Shown here: positions 27,166 to 35,454 of the stretch, piece by piece
How positions within the stretch are numbered: the stretch's first letter is position 1
Layout of the letters: every line of letters begins with the position of its first letter
Source: Draconibacterium sp.
GTDB lineage: Bacteria; Bacteroidota; Bacteroidia; Bacteroidales; Prolixibacteraceae
Direction of reading: 5' to 3'
Assembly: GCA_011620585.1 (NCBI GenBank)
Contig: WOYV01000039.1
Span: 1 to 64,000 of the forward strand
Length of the DNA stretch: 64,000 nt
Position numbers and translations under genes: made by a program
Notes under the pieces: generated by a model
Database searches by the model: none
What the model was told of the DNA's origin: nothing
The model's input: the letters and a program-made list of their open reading frames with translations, nothing else

Positions 27166-28490
27166 TAGATGTACCAGTTAATCAATTGCTCGATCAATTC
27201 CTGTTTGCCACTGATCTGTGCCGGTTCGCCGGTTGTGGCTGCAATATTGTAAAGGTCTTCGAGGCCAAGTTTACCGGCTTCGTATTCAGCTCCTTTACCC
27301 GAATCGAAAGAGGCGTAGCGGGCCTTACGCATGACAGGGTATTCCGAGTTATTCAGAATTTTATGGGCAATTACGAGTGCACGGGCAAAAACATCCATTC
27401 CTCCAATGTGTGCAATAAAGATATCTTCCAGGTCGGTAGAGTTTCTGCGTGTTTTTGCATCGAAGTTGATACCACCGTGTGTAAATCCACCGGTTGGCAG
27501 AATTTCGAGCATTGCCTCGGTTATTTCATAAATGTTGGTTGGGAATTCGTCGGTATCCCAGCCGTTTTGGTAATCTCCTTTGTTGGCATCGATCGATCCC
27601 AGCATTCCGGCATCGGCTGACATTCTGAGGTCGTGTGCAAATGTATGACCCGCCAAAGTAGCGTGGTTTACTTCGATATTAAGTTTAAAATCTTTATCCA
27701 ACCCATGAGCTTTCAGGAAGCCAATTACTGTTTGTGCATCAAAATCGTACTGATGTTTGGTAGGTTCCATTGGTTTTGGTTCGATAAAAAAGGTTCCCGT
27801 GAAACCTGCTTTTCTGCCGTAATCGCGCGCCACAGTAAGAAAACGGCCAAGGTGCGCCAGTTCGCGTTTGGTATCGGTGTTATGCAGGCTCATGTAACCT
27901 TCGCGTCCTCCCCAGAAAACGTAACCGGTACCGCCGAGTGCGATGGTAGCATTGATGGCATTTTTAACCTGAACGGCTGCGTTGGTCAGCACGTTGAAAT
28001 CAGGATTGGTTGAAGCGCCGTTCATATAACGTGGATTCGAAAAAACGTTGGCAGTTCCCCAAAGTAGTTTTACCCCCGATGCGGCTTGTTTTTCTTTGGC
28101 ATAGTCAACCATTTTTTCAAGACGCTTTTCAATTTCGAAAACCGAACCGTCGCCTACTATATCGGTATCGTGGAAACAGTAGTAAGGAATATTCATTTTT
28201 GTTATGAATTCGAAAGCTGCATCCATTCTTTCTTTGGCTGCATCCATTTCGTTTGCGGCTCCGTCCCAGGGAAAGATTTGGGTTCCCGGACCGAATGGGT
28301 CGCCACCGGTCCCGCAGAAAGTATGCCAGTAAGCCACTGCAAAACGCAAGTGTTCTTTCATGGTTTTTCCGCCAATTACGCGGTTCTCGTCGTACCATTT
28401 AAATGCCAGTGGATTTCTCGATTCAGGGCCTTCGTACTTAATTTGATCGATTCCCTTGAAATACTCTTTGTTTCCTTTTAATACTTCCAT
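27165..28490 (-). CDS. xylA: Xylose isomerase
   Basis: 441 residues, the long class II form. Converts D-xylose to D-xylulose in the cytoplasm with Mg2+/Mn2+. Active-site landmarks: catalytic His in [13 protein letters not shown], Trp/Glu region [19 protein letters not shown], metal ligands in [36 protein letters not shown] and [20 protein letters not shown]. Lies 29 nt after xylB and overlaps xylE by one base. Confidence 0.98.
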   Translation of the reverse strand: MEVLKGNKEYFKGIDQIKYEGPESRNPLAFKWYDENRVIGGKTMKEHLRFAVAYWHTFCGTGGDPFGPGTQIFPWDGAANEMDAAKERMDAAFEFITKMNIPYYCFHDTDIVGDGSVFEIEKRLEKMVDYAKEKQAASGVKLLWGTANVFSNPRYMNGASTNPDFNVLTNAAVQVKNAINATIALGGTGYVFWGGREGYMSLHNTDTKRELAHLGRFLTVARDYGRKAGFTGTFFIEPKPMEPTKHQYDFDAQTVIGFLKAHGLDKDFKLNIEVNHATLAGHTFAHDLRMSADAGMLGSIDANKGDYQNGWDTDEFPTNIYEITEAMLEILPTGGFTHGGINFDAKTRRNSTDLEDIFIAHIGGMDVFARALVIAHKILNNSEYPVMRKARYASFDSGKGAEYEAGKLGLEDLYNIAATTGEPAQISGKQELIEQLINWYI

Positions 28491-28519
28491 TTTAGTTTAT
28501 TTTTTTGAGTTAATATTTA

Positions 28520-30001
28520 TTACAATGCTTTCCCGAGTTGAACTTTCCAGTTTTCGTAGGCATCTGAATATTCTTTTGTATTTGATTTATTGGGTTCGAC
28601 TACTTCCAGCTTTTGCAGATTTCTGAAAGCTTCTTCGAACGAATTGTAATAGCCCGAACCTACACCGGCTCCGCGTGCAGCGCCCACCGAACCATCGGTA
28701 TTGTACAATTCGATGGCGGCTCCGGAAATACCCGCCAGCGTGTCACGGAAAATAGGGCTCAGGAACATGTTGGCTTTTCCTGCACGGATGACTGTGGCAT
28801 CGATACCAATGTTTTTCATAATTTCCATCCCGTATTTAAACGAGAATACGATCCCTTCCTGGGCCGCGCGTAACAAATGCCCTTTCTGATGGATGTTAAA
28901 ATTCAAGCCTGAAAAAACAGACCCGATATTTTTGTTGTTCAGCACACGCTCGGCCCCGTTTCCAAATGGAAGGATCGACAGTCCTTCCGAACCGATTGGT
29001 ACTTCAACAGCGAGTTCGTTCATGGCGCCATACGATAAATTTTCGCCCACCATGCGTTTGAGCCACGCATTCAGAATGCCGGCGCCGTTAATGCAGAGCA
29101 GCACGCCGAGTCGTGGATCGTTGGCCGAGTGATTCACATGCGCAAAAGTATTCACACGCGACTGAGGATCGAATTTTATTTCCTTGCTTACTCCGTAAAC
29201 CACGCCCGAAGTTCCGGCTGTAGTAGCGATTTCACCCGGATTCAGAACATTTAGCGAAAGCGCATTATTGGGCTGGTCGCCGGCACGATAACTCACTGTG
29301 GTCGTTGTTGAAAGTCCAAGTTCACGGGCAGCCGATGCTGAAATTTGTCCTGAAGGAGCAAAGGTTGGAACAATATTGGGAATGATTTCAGATGAAAATC
29401 CATAGTTGTCAAACAAAAGATCAGCCAGTTTATTTTCTTTGAAATTCCACATAATTCCTTCAGACAAGCCGCTTACAGTGGTTTGCATTTCGCCTGTTAG
29501 TTTCATGGCAATGTAATCGCCTGGGAGCATAATCTTATGAACGCGTTCATATAGCGCAGGTTCGTTTTCTTTTACCCATTTTAGTTTCGATGCTGTAAAG
29601 TTTCCCGGCGAGTTCAACAGGTTGGAAAGACAGCGTTGTCCTCCAATCTCGTTAAAAGCTTTGTCTCCGATTGCCGCAGCACGGCTATCGCACCAAATAA
29701 TAGAAGGACGGATTACCTCGCCATTTTTATCCACCATTACCAGTCCATGCATCTGATACGAAATTCCGATCGATCCGATTTGCTTTGGATCGACCTTTGA
29801 TCCAGATAATACTTCGTGCAAGGCTAATTTTAGGTTTACCCACCATAGTTCGGGCGCTTGCTCGGCCCATCCTGCACGATGCGCTGTAATTTTCATCTCC
29901 TGTTTTGGATAAAACGAAGAGGATAGCAACTGCCCTGAATCCCCCTCGATTAATGAAACTTTCACTGATGAACTGCCAATATCGAATCCTAGTAAGTACA
30001 T
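28520..30001 (-). CDS. xylB: Xylulokinase
   Basis: 493 residues, FGGY kinase family. Phosphorylates D-xylulose to xylulose 5-phosphate for the pentose phosphate pathway. N-terminal ATPase-fold motif LGFDIGSSSVKVSLIEG, sugar-site QMHGLVMVD, second-domain phosphate-binding motif TTAGTSGVVYGV, and the C-terminal VIRAGKANMFLSPIFRDTLAGISG segment. It has its own putative promoter and operator at 30037-30067, 114 nt downstream of xylR. Confidence 0.97.
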   Translation of the reverse strand: MYLLGFDIGSSSVKVSLIEGDSGQLLSSSFYPKQEMKITAHRAGWAEQAPELWWVNLKLALHEVLSGSKVDPKQIGSIGISYQMHGLVMVDKNGEVIRPSIIWCDSRAAAIGDKAFNEIGGQRCLSNLLNSPGNFTASKLKWVKENEPALYERVHKIMLPGDYIAMKLTGEMQTTVSGLSEGIMWNFKENKLADLLFDNYGFSSEIIPNIVPTFAPSGQISASAARELGLSTTTTVSYRAGDQPNNALSLNVLNPGEIATTAGTSGVVYGVSKEIKFDPQSRVNTFAHVNHSANDPRLGVLLCINGAGILNAWLKRMVGENLSYGAMNELAVEVPIGSEGLSILPFGNGAERVLNNKNIGSVFSGLNFNIHQKGHLLRAAQEGIVFSFKYGMEIMKNIGIDATVIRAGKANMFLSPIFRDTLAGISGAAIELYNTDGSVGAARGAGVGSGYYNSFEEAFRNLQKLEVVEPNKSNTKEYSDAYENWKVQLGKAL

Positions 30002-30036
30002 GACATTTATTTATTTAATCTCGTGTTGTATATTAA

Positions 30037-30067
30037 TCTGTTCTGTTCTGTTATGTAGCCAAATTTA
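30037..30067 (-). promoter_or_regulatory. xylB promoter -7 box with adjoining ACAGA-repeat operator
   Basis: On the minus strand a -7 box TAAATTTG (30060-30067) is followed at once by three tandem ACAGA pentamers (30037-30052). The same pentamer array occurs at the xylR promoter. Its position over the transcription start fits repression by XylR; binding is inferred. Confidence 0.55.
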
Positions 30068-30097
30068 ACGCTTTTTGTTACTGCTTGAAAAAGCGTT
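30067..30097. repeat. 10-bp inverted repeat between xylR and xylB
   Basis: Arms aacgcttttt (30067-30076) and aaaaagcgtt (30088-30097) with an 11-nt loop. It overlaps the upstream edge of the xylB -7 box and has no T-run after it on the minus strand. It is more likely a regulatory palindrome or attenuating structure than a terminator. Confidence 0.55.
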
Positions 30098-30115
30098 TAG
30101 ATGTTGTATAACATT

Positions 30116-31111
30116 TTATGTGGATTGCCGGATTTTGAGTTCGGTAGGAACTTCAAATTTTATCGGCTGGTTCGACGCTACAAATTCGGCTGCTTTTTGT
30201 CCCATCAGCTCAAAATTTGTCGATAAAACAGTAATACCGTTCTTAACGTATTTCTTCATCGGGGTTTCGTTGTACGAGATCACGCCAACTTCACGCCCCG
30301 GTTCATATTTTTTTTCAGCACACTGATCGAGAAAATTTGCTAAAGTCCGGTCGCTCACCAGCAGGTACAGCACACCCTCCCTGATTTTAAAAGCATCATC
30401 AGCATAAATTACCGAATGCTTCAAATTGTGGCTGGTACATAATTTTTCGAAATGTTCGATGGTTTCTTTTGGATGGTAGGTAAAAGTAGGGTAGTAAAAT
30501 ACAAATTCCTTATATTTTTTTAGCGTCCCGATATTTGCACTCAAACAACGAAAAACCGAATCGCCAAAATCCTGGTAAACTACCGAAGTATTTTTCCCGG
30601 CATGAATGCGCCAGTCGATAACCAGCAACTGTTCGTGTGGTATCTTTGAAATAATCTTGCCCACTTTGCGATTGTCGAAGTTCATTATAATGTACTTGCT
30701 GTATTTGCCAACACTTTCGTCGATGATCTTTTCGAAAACACCGATGTTGTAGTGATGAAAATGCAAGTCGACACTGACTTCTTTTGGAAGATGGTTTAAA
30801 AATGAATGATAAAGGACTTCCTTATACGCTTTAAATGTATCGAGGAATAAGAAGACCTTTGTGATTTTCCGGGTAACAAAGTATCCGCGGTTGGGGACCG
30901 ATTCGACTGCTCCCCGGCGTTTTAGTTCGGCGTAAGCCTTAAAAACCGTATCGCGCGACAGTTGGGTTTCTGCCATGATCTGGTTTACAGAAGGCAGCAT
31001 TTCTCCCTGTTTCAGCTGGTTCTGACTAATAGCGTCGATAATGGCATCTACCAACTGCTGAAATTTGAGTACGCTCGAATTGTTGTCGATGTTAAGTTTT
31101 AGTTCAGGCAT
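30116..31111 (-). CDS. xylR: GntR-family transcriptional regulator of xylose genes (XylR-type)
   Basis: 331 residues. An N-terminal GntR winged helix (about 10-82) has GEMLPSVNQIMAETQLSRDTVFKAYAELKRRGAVESVPNRGYFV. The C-terminal LacI/periplasmic-binding-like sensor domain (about 85-331) has KVFLFLDTFKAYKEVLYHSFL, GVISYNETPMKKYVKNGITVLSTNFELMGQKAAEFV. The sensor domain is the one found in AraR-type pentose regulators, so xylose or a phosphate ester is the probable effector. It is the first gene before xylB on the same strand. ACAGA repeats at its own promoter suggest autoregulation. The gene symbol rests on context. Confidence 0.88.
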   Translation of the reverse strand: MPELKLNIDNNSSVLKFQQLVDAIIDAISQNQLKQGEMLPSVNQIMAETQLSRDTVFKAYAELKRRGAVESVPNRGYFVTRKITKVFLFLDTFKAYKEVLYHSFLNHLPKEVSVDLHFHHYNIGVFEKIIDESVGKYSKYIIMNFDNRKVGKIISKIPHEQLLVIDWRIHAGKNTSVVYQDFGDSVFRCLSANIGTLKKYKEFVFYYPTFTYHPKETIEHFEKLCTSHNLKHSVIYADDAFKIREGVLYLLVSDRTLANFLDQCAEKKYEPGREVGVISYNETPMKKYVKNGITVLSTNFELMGQKAAEFVASNQPIKFEVPTELKIRQST

Positions 31112-31112
31112 G

Positions 31113-31152
31113 TTCTGTTTTATAACTCATTCTGTTCTGTTCTACAAAACTA
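31113..31152 (-). promoter_or_regulatory. xylR promoter -7 box with ACAGA-repeat operator
   Basis: Minus strand: -7 box TAGTTTTG (31145-31152), directly followed by AGAACAGAACAGA (31131-31143), with another ACAGAAC ending at the start codon (31112-31118). The array matches the one before xylB. Confidence 0.55.
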
Positions 31153-31370
31153 CGAAAATCTGCTTGTGTGTGAACTTCCTGATTGTATTTATTCTGAAAT
31201 ACTTTTAACATTTATTAATTGAGCGTTTTATAATAAGCCATTGATGATGGCGTTTAGTTAGAAAAGGGTAAAGTGGGGTATTTATTTTTCTAGTGGTTAA
31301 GTTTGGTCAGCAATTCTTTTATATGCTTCACTTTTATCCTTTTTTCTTTTAATTTTCCCTTACTTTTGCA

Positions 31371-31378
31371 ACAAGAAA
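31371..31378 (+). promoter_or_regulatory. Putative -7 promoter box of the nitroreductase gene
   Basis: TACTTTTG fits TAnnTTTG and lies 10 nt before the ATG, implying an almost leaderless transcript. No good -33 box was seen. Confidence 0.4.
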
Positions 31379-31388
31379 AATCAACTTT

Positions 31389-31955
31389 ATGATACGTGAC
31401 CTGATTATGCGGAATCGTAGTTTCCGACGGTTCGATAGCAACATTAAAATCGGTGAAGGCCAAATAAGAACATGGATCGACCTGGCCCGAATGTCGGCAA
31501 GTGGCCGTAACAATCAGCCGCTAAAATACCGAATTGTGACCGATCCAAAACTATGTGCCAAAATTTTTCCTTTTTTAGGATGGGCTGGTTATCTCGAAAA
31601 CTGGAAAGGCCCGGATGAAAACGAAAGACCGGTGGCCTACCTGGTTGTGGTAAAAGACCGTTCGATATCGGAAAATCATTATTGCGACGATGGCATTGCC
31701 TTACAGAGTATTTTGCTTGGAGCTGTTGAAGACGGATTTGGAGGATGCATTATTGGCACGGTAAATAAACGCAAAGTGGCGAAATTACTGCAATTGGAAG
31801 ATAAGTACGAAATTTTATGGCTTCTGGCTCTTGGAAAACCGGCTGAAGAAGTGGCGCTCGAAACTGCTGAAGGTGATATTAAATACTGGCGCGACGAACA
31901 AAGTGTACACCATGTGCCCAAGCGTCCGCTCGACGAGATTATCCTGAAACCTTAA
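31389..31955 (+). CDS. Nitroreductase-family flavoprotein
   Basis: 188 residues. FMN-binding nitroreductase fold: N-terminal RNRSFRRFDSNIKI (the R-x-S-x-R phosphate-binding motif), ARMSASGRNNQPLKYRIV (S-x-x-N-x-Q-P), and the C-terminal GGCIIGTVNKRKVAKLLQLEDKYEILWLLALGKPAE flavin-side segment. It lacks the long insertions of NfsA, so it is a small-subfamily NAD(P)H-dependent oxidoreductase of unknown physiological substrate. Single gene with its own promoter-like box and terminator. Confidence 0.9.
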   Translation: MIRDLIMRNRSFRRFDSNIKIGEGQIRTWIDLARMSASGRNNQPLKYRIVTDPKLCAKIFPFLGWAGYLENWKGPDENERPVAYLVVVKDRSISENHYCDDGIALQSILLGAVEDGFGGCIIGTVNKRKVAKLLQLEDKYEILWLLALGKPAEEVALETAEGDIKYWRDEQSVHHVPKRPLDEIILKP

Positions 31956-31972
31956 ATTGAAATGAAAATAAA

Positions 31973-31993
31973 AAGGACGGCATTGCCGTCCTT
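31973..31993. terminator. Bidirectional terminator between nitroreductase and proline dehydrogenase
   Basis: Inverted repeat aaggacggca/tgccgtcctt, with T-runs on both sides (TTTT on +, TTTTT on minus). The flanking genes converge. Confidence 0.85.
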
Positions 31994-32014
31994 TTCTGTT
32001 ATAACCTCCCTAAA

Positions 32015-32926
32015 CTAACCCCGTATAAATAATGCCTTAATTATGTGCTGAGCCATTTTCGGATTTTCTTTCAGACGGCGGGTTGAATACCTAAACCACT
32101 TTATACCGTAAGGTACATACACCCGCACCAGGTGGCCATCGTCGACGATTGATTGCCGCAACTCGGGCGTTACCCCGTATAACATCTGAAATTCGTACAT
32201 GTTTTTCGGGATGTTCATTTCACCGATCATTTTCAATGATTCATCTACTAAATACTTGTCGTGCGTGGCAATAGCCGCATACATTTTATTCTCGAACATG
32301 TATTTCAGACCGGCAAGAAAGTTGGCGCGAACTTCTTCGTAACCTTTAAAGGCAACAGATTCGGGTTCAACATAAATACCTTTGCACAATCTGAAATTAA
32401 TAGGGCTGGCAGCAGTATTTAATTCTTTCATATCCTCAAGGTCGCTTATTGTACGGCGCATATATGCCTGAAGCACCAGGCCAACATTTTTAGGAAATTC
32501 GCTGCGTAGTTTTTTGAAAATTTCCACTTCCATGTCAACACACTGCGAATCTTCCATATCGATTCGTACAAACGAATTCTTAGAAGCTGCAAGTGCGACA
32601 ATTTCGTGAATGTAATTGAAGCAAACATCTTTGTCGATCAACAGACCAAACATGGTAGGTTTTATCGAAAAGTTCCCTTTAACTCCTTCATTGGTAAATC
32701 TTTCGATCAATTCGAAATATTCGTGCATGTTGGCTTCGGCTTCATCCAAAGTGGTGATGAATTCACCAAGCACATCCACAGTTACTTCAATTCCTTTTTC
32801 ATTTAAAAGTTTAGATGCAAGCAAACCTTCTTCGATAGTCTCGCCGGCAATGTATCTCTTCGAGAATACCCATATCAGCTTTTTAGGCATGTAGGGCAGC
32901 ATATTTGCAATTAATTTATTCAACAT
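32015..32926 (-). CDS. Proline dehydrogenase
   Basis: 303 residues, the stand-alone (PutB/PRODH) form. Oxidises proline to pyrroline-5-carboxylate with FAD, passing electrons to quinone. Barrel motifs: VDVLGEFITT, SIKPTMFGLLIDKD, FVRIDMEDSQCVD, GLVLQAYMRRTISDL, RLCKGIYVEPESVAFKG, AIATHDKYLV, YEFQMLYGVTPELRQSI and the substrate-binding R-x-x-R-R motif in RVYVPYGIKWFRYSTRRLKENP. No P5C dehydrogenase gene is adjacent, so the second step is encoded elsewhere. Confidence 0.95.
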   Translation of the reverse strand: MLNKLIANMLPYMPKKLIWVFSKRYIAGETIEEGLLASKLLNEKGIEVTVDVLGEFITTLDEAEANMHEYFELIERFTNEGVKGNFSIKPTMFGLLIDKDVCFNYIHEIVALAASKNSFVRIDMEDSQCVDMEVEIFKKLRSEFPKNVGLVLQAYMRRTISDLEDMKELNTAASPINFRLCKGIYVEPESVAFKGYEEVRANFLAGLKYMFENKMYAAIATHDKYLVDESLKMIGEMNIPKNMYEFQMLYGVTPELRQSIVDDGHLVRVYVPYGIKWFRYSTRRLKENPKMAQHIIKALFIRG

Positions 32927-33111
32927 GTTCGATTAGCTTAATACGTTTTTTGAGCAGGATAAAAATACATCCCAAAATTGGTTTATTTCAATGATGTTTA
33001 TCAGTGGGCAAGTATGATTTAACGCAGGTTTTTTCTGAAGTGATTGAATATTAGTTAGATGAAAAAAGTGATAAAGGGCTGTTGCATTTCAAACAAAAAA
33101 TTATCTTTGTC

Positions 33112-33119
33112 GAACTAAA
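33112..33119 (+). promoter_or_regulatory. Putative -7 promoter box of the OmpH gene
   Basis: TATCTTTG matches TAnnTTTG, 45 nt before the ATG. No convincing -33 box at the expected spacing. Confidence 0.4.
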
Positions 33120-33164
33120 AAAATCGAGAAGAACTAATAGAATTCAAAGTTTAAAGAAGAAAAA

Positions 33165-33767
33165 ATGAAAGGATCGTCATTAATCGTTAGCATAGTTTTA
33201 TTCGTTGCTATTGCCGTTTTGTATGTATTGCATTTTACAGGTGGTGAAAAAAACACACCTTCGGGTGCCATGATTTCTTCCGCCGGGGCAGGTTCCGGTG
33301 ATCTGCGTATCGCCTATGTAAAAGCCGATTCAGTAATTTTGAATTACGATATGGCACAAGACCTGCACGATGATTTCACAAAAAAGCAAGAAGCATATAC
33401 TACAGAATATGGAACTAAACGTCAGGTTTTTGAAAGAGAAGCTGCTGCTTTTCAGGAGAAACTGCAAAGAGGCGGATTTCTGACAGAAGAGCGTGCTGTT
33501 CAGGAACGCGATCGTTTATTGGGGAAAGAACAGGAAGTGCTGAAACTTGACCAGGAACTTTCTGCGAAACTGGCCGAGATTCAACAGCAAAACAACCAGA
33601 AAATCCTCGACAGCCTCTTGGATTACCTGAAACGTTACAACGAAAAAGCTCAGTATTCTTATATTCTAAATGGCGCAGATGTGCTGGTTGGCGACGAAGC
33701 GCATAACATTACTGCTTCGGTTTTAAAAGCGCTCAATCAGGAGTACCAGGCAAACAAAACAAAATAG
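33165..33767 (+). CDS. OmpH/Skp-family periplasmic chaperone-like protein
   Basis: 200 residues. The N-terminal hydrophobic segment (SLIVSIVLFVAIAVLYVLHF) has no obvious cleavage site and may anchor the protein. The body begins DLRIAYVKADSVILNYDMAQDL, the Skp/OmpH first strand, followed by a long Lys/Glu/Gln-rich coiled coil (about 72-150) and a C-terminal strand YSYILNGADVLVGDEAHNIT. Skp-like proteins hold outer-membrane proteins in the periplasm. Bacteroidota carry several paralogues, and no bamA is adjacent here. Confidence 0.85.
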   Translation: MKGSSLIVSIVLFVAIAVLYVLHFTGGEKNTPSGAMISSAGAGSGDLRIAYVKADSVILNYDMAQDLHDDFTKKQEAYTTEYGTKRQVFEREAAAFQEKLQRGGFLTEERAVQERDRLLGKEQEVLKLDQELSAKLAEIQQQNNQKILDSLLDYLKRYNEKAQYSYILNGADVLVGDEAHNITASVLKALNQEYQANKTK

Positions 33768-33788
33768 TCACCATCTGTTACAAGATAG

Positions 33789-33810
33789 AAATCCGGACAT
33801 GTCCGGATTT
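33789..33810 (+). terminator. Terminator of the OmpH gene
   Basis: Perfect 22-nt palindrome aaatccggaca/tgtccggattt followed by a long T-run on the + strand. Confidence 0.9.
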
Positions 33811-33826
33811 TTTTTTGCAATTCTGT

Positions 33827-33834
33827 TAGCTTTG
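33827..33834 (+). promoter_or_regulatory. Putative -7 promoter box of the glycosyltransferase gene
   Basis: TAGCTTTG fits TAnnTTTG but ends only 5 nt before the predicted ATG, implying a leaderless mRNA if real. No -33 box at proper spacing. Confidence 0.35.
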
Positions 33835-33839
33835 TTTAC

Positions 33840-35030
33840 ATGTTTGCAAATAATTACCTGTTAAAAAATCAAAATGTGGCGCTCATTTCTGAAGTGCCCG
33901 ATTCTGCACTGGGGCTTATCATTGTTATTCCGTGCTTGAATGAACCTGATATTTTGCAAACACTCGAATCGTTGAACCGATGCAAACTCCCGGCTGCCAC
34001 TGTAGAAGTAATTGTTCTGATTAACCACTCCGAAATTGCCGGCCCCGAAGTAAAAGAAAGCAATAAGAAAACGTATGTTGAGCTTCAAAACTGGATTGAA
34101 AAGCATTCAAAATCGGGACTGCGATTTTACGCTGTTCTTCCTGTTGAGTTACGCAAAAAATGGGCCGGGGCCGGGCTTGCCCGGAAAAAGGGAATGGACG
34201 AAGCGGTGAGGCGTTTCAACCTGTTGGAGAAAGAAAACGGGATTATCGTTTCGCTTGATGCCGACACTCTGGTTGATCCCAATTACCTGGTTGAAATAGA
34301 AAATCACTTTAGGCAGAACCCAAAAAATGCAGGTGCTACTTTGGATTTCGAACACCAGAAAGATGCTCTAAGCGGGCCACACAAAAAAGGAATAGAGTTG
34401 TATGAGAAGTATCTTCGCTATTACAAAAAGGCGCTGCAATTTACGGGATATCCTTATGCAATGGTTACCATCGGATCGGCGTTTTCGGTGCAGGCATCTG
34501 CCTATGTAAAACGAGGCGGTATGAACCGCAGACAAGCCGGCGAGGATTTCTATTTTTTGCAAAACCTGGTTCAGATTGGCACGGTTGGAGAAATTACAGC
34601 TACTAAGGTTTATCCGTCGGCTCGATTGTCGGATAGGGTTCCTTTTGGAACCGGACCTGTTTTAAATAGTTGGATGAAGGGAGAAGGGGACCTTCGCCTG
34701 ACTTATAATTTTAAGGGCTTTCTCGATCTGAAAACATTCTTTGATCGAAGACGGGAATTCTACGACTTATCTTTGGGTGAATGTACAGCAAGGTTTAAAA
34801 CTTTTTCCAAAGCGCTTAACGATTTCCTTGAAAACGATCGGTTTTGTCTTGAGCTTGACGAGCTTTCCAAAAACTGTTCCACGGCAGAAGTATTTCAAAA
34901 GCGGTTCTTTCAGAAATTCAATGCTTTTAAAATATTGAAGTACCTGAATTTTGTAAGCGAGAGGTTTTATCCGAAAGCTGACCTGGAGGAACAAATAAAA
35001 TTGCTCGATAAAAGTTCAACCGAGCATTGA
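33840..35030 (+). CDS. Family 2 glycosyltransferase
   Basis: 396 residues, GT-A fold. The nucleotide-sugar site begins LGLIIVIPCLNEPDILQTLESLNRC. The metal-binding D-x-D equivalent is SLDADTLVDPNYL, and the acceptor-site ED lies in GGMNRRQAGEDFYFLQNL. There is no transmembrane helix, so it is a soluble or peripheral cytoplasmic transferase. The C-terminal about 110 residues are a helical extension without recognised domain. Donor and acceptor are unknown; no polysaccharide cluster surrounds it. Confidence 0.85.
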   Translation: MFANNYLLKNQNVALISEVPDSALGLIIVIPCLNEPDILQTLESLNRCKLPAATVEVIVLINHSEIAGPEVKESNKKTYVELQNWIEKHSKSGLRFYAVLPVELRKKWAGAGLARKKGMDEAVRRFNLLEKENGIIVSLDADTLVDPNYLVEIENHFRQNPKNAGATLDFEHQKDALSGPHKKGIELYEKYLRYYKKALQFTGYPYAMVTIGSAFSVQASAYVKRGGMNRRQAGEDFYFLQNLVQIGTVGEITATKVYPSARLSDRVPFGTGPVLNSWMKGEGDLRLTYNFKGFLDLKTFFDRRREFYDLSLGECTARFKTFSKALNDFLENDRFCLELDELSKNCSTAEVFQKRFFQKFNAFKILKYLNFVSERFYPKADLEEQIKLLDKSSTEH

Positions 35031-35163
35031 GGCCCAATCTTCAACAATGGTTTTAGGGCCAAAGATTAATTCAATCTTAATAATAATCCTGTAGTTAAAT
35101 TGCATTAAATCAGTATTTTGAGTGCATGTGGATGGAATGTTGGGAATTTAATGAAATCTGAAC

Positions 35164-35193
35164 TTTGTTTTTTTACCAATCTTTGTACATTTG
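35164..35193 (+). promoter_or_regulatory. Bacteroidota-type promoter for the ferredoxin gene
   Basis: The -33 TTTG (35164-35167) and -7 TACATTTG (35186-35193) have an 18-nt spacer, identical to the spacer of the DUF5916 promoter. The ATG is 36 nt downstream. Confidence 0.65.
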
Positions 35194-35205
35194 CGAAAAC
35201 GTTAA

Positions 35206-35400
<195 letters not shown>

Positions 35401-35422
35401 GCCGGACGACATAAAAAATCAG

Positions 35423-35449
35423 GAGCCTGCCGCATTTGCGTGCAGGCTC
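35423..35449. terminator. Terminator between ferredoxin and YfcC genes
   Basis: 8-bp stem gagcctgc/gcaggctc with an 11-nt loop, TTTT after it on + and a T-rich stretch on minus. Serves convergent genes. Confidence 0.8.
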
Positions 35450-35454
35450 TTTTG

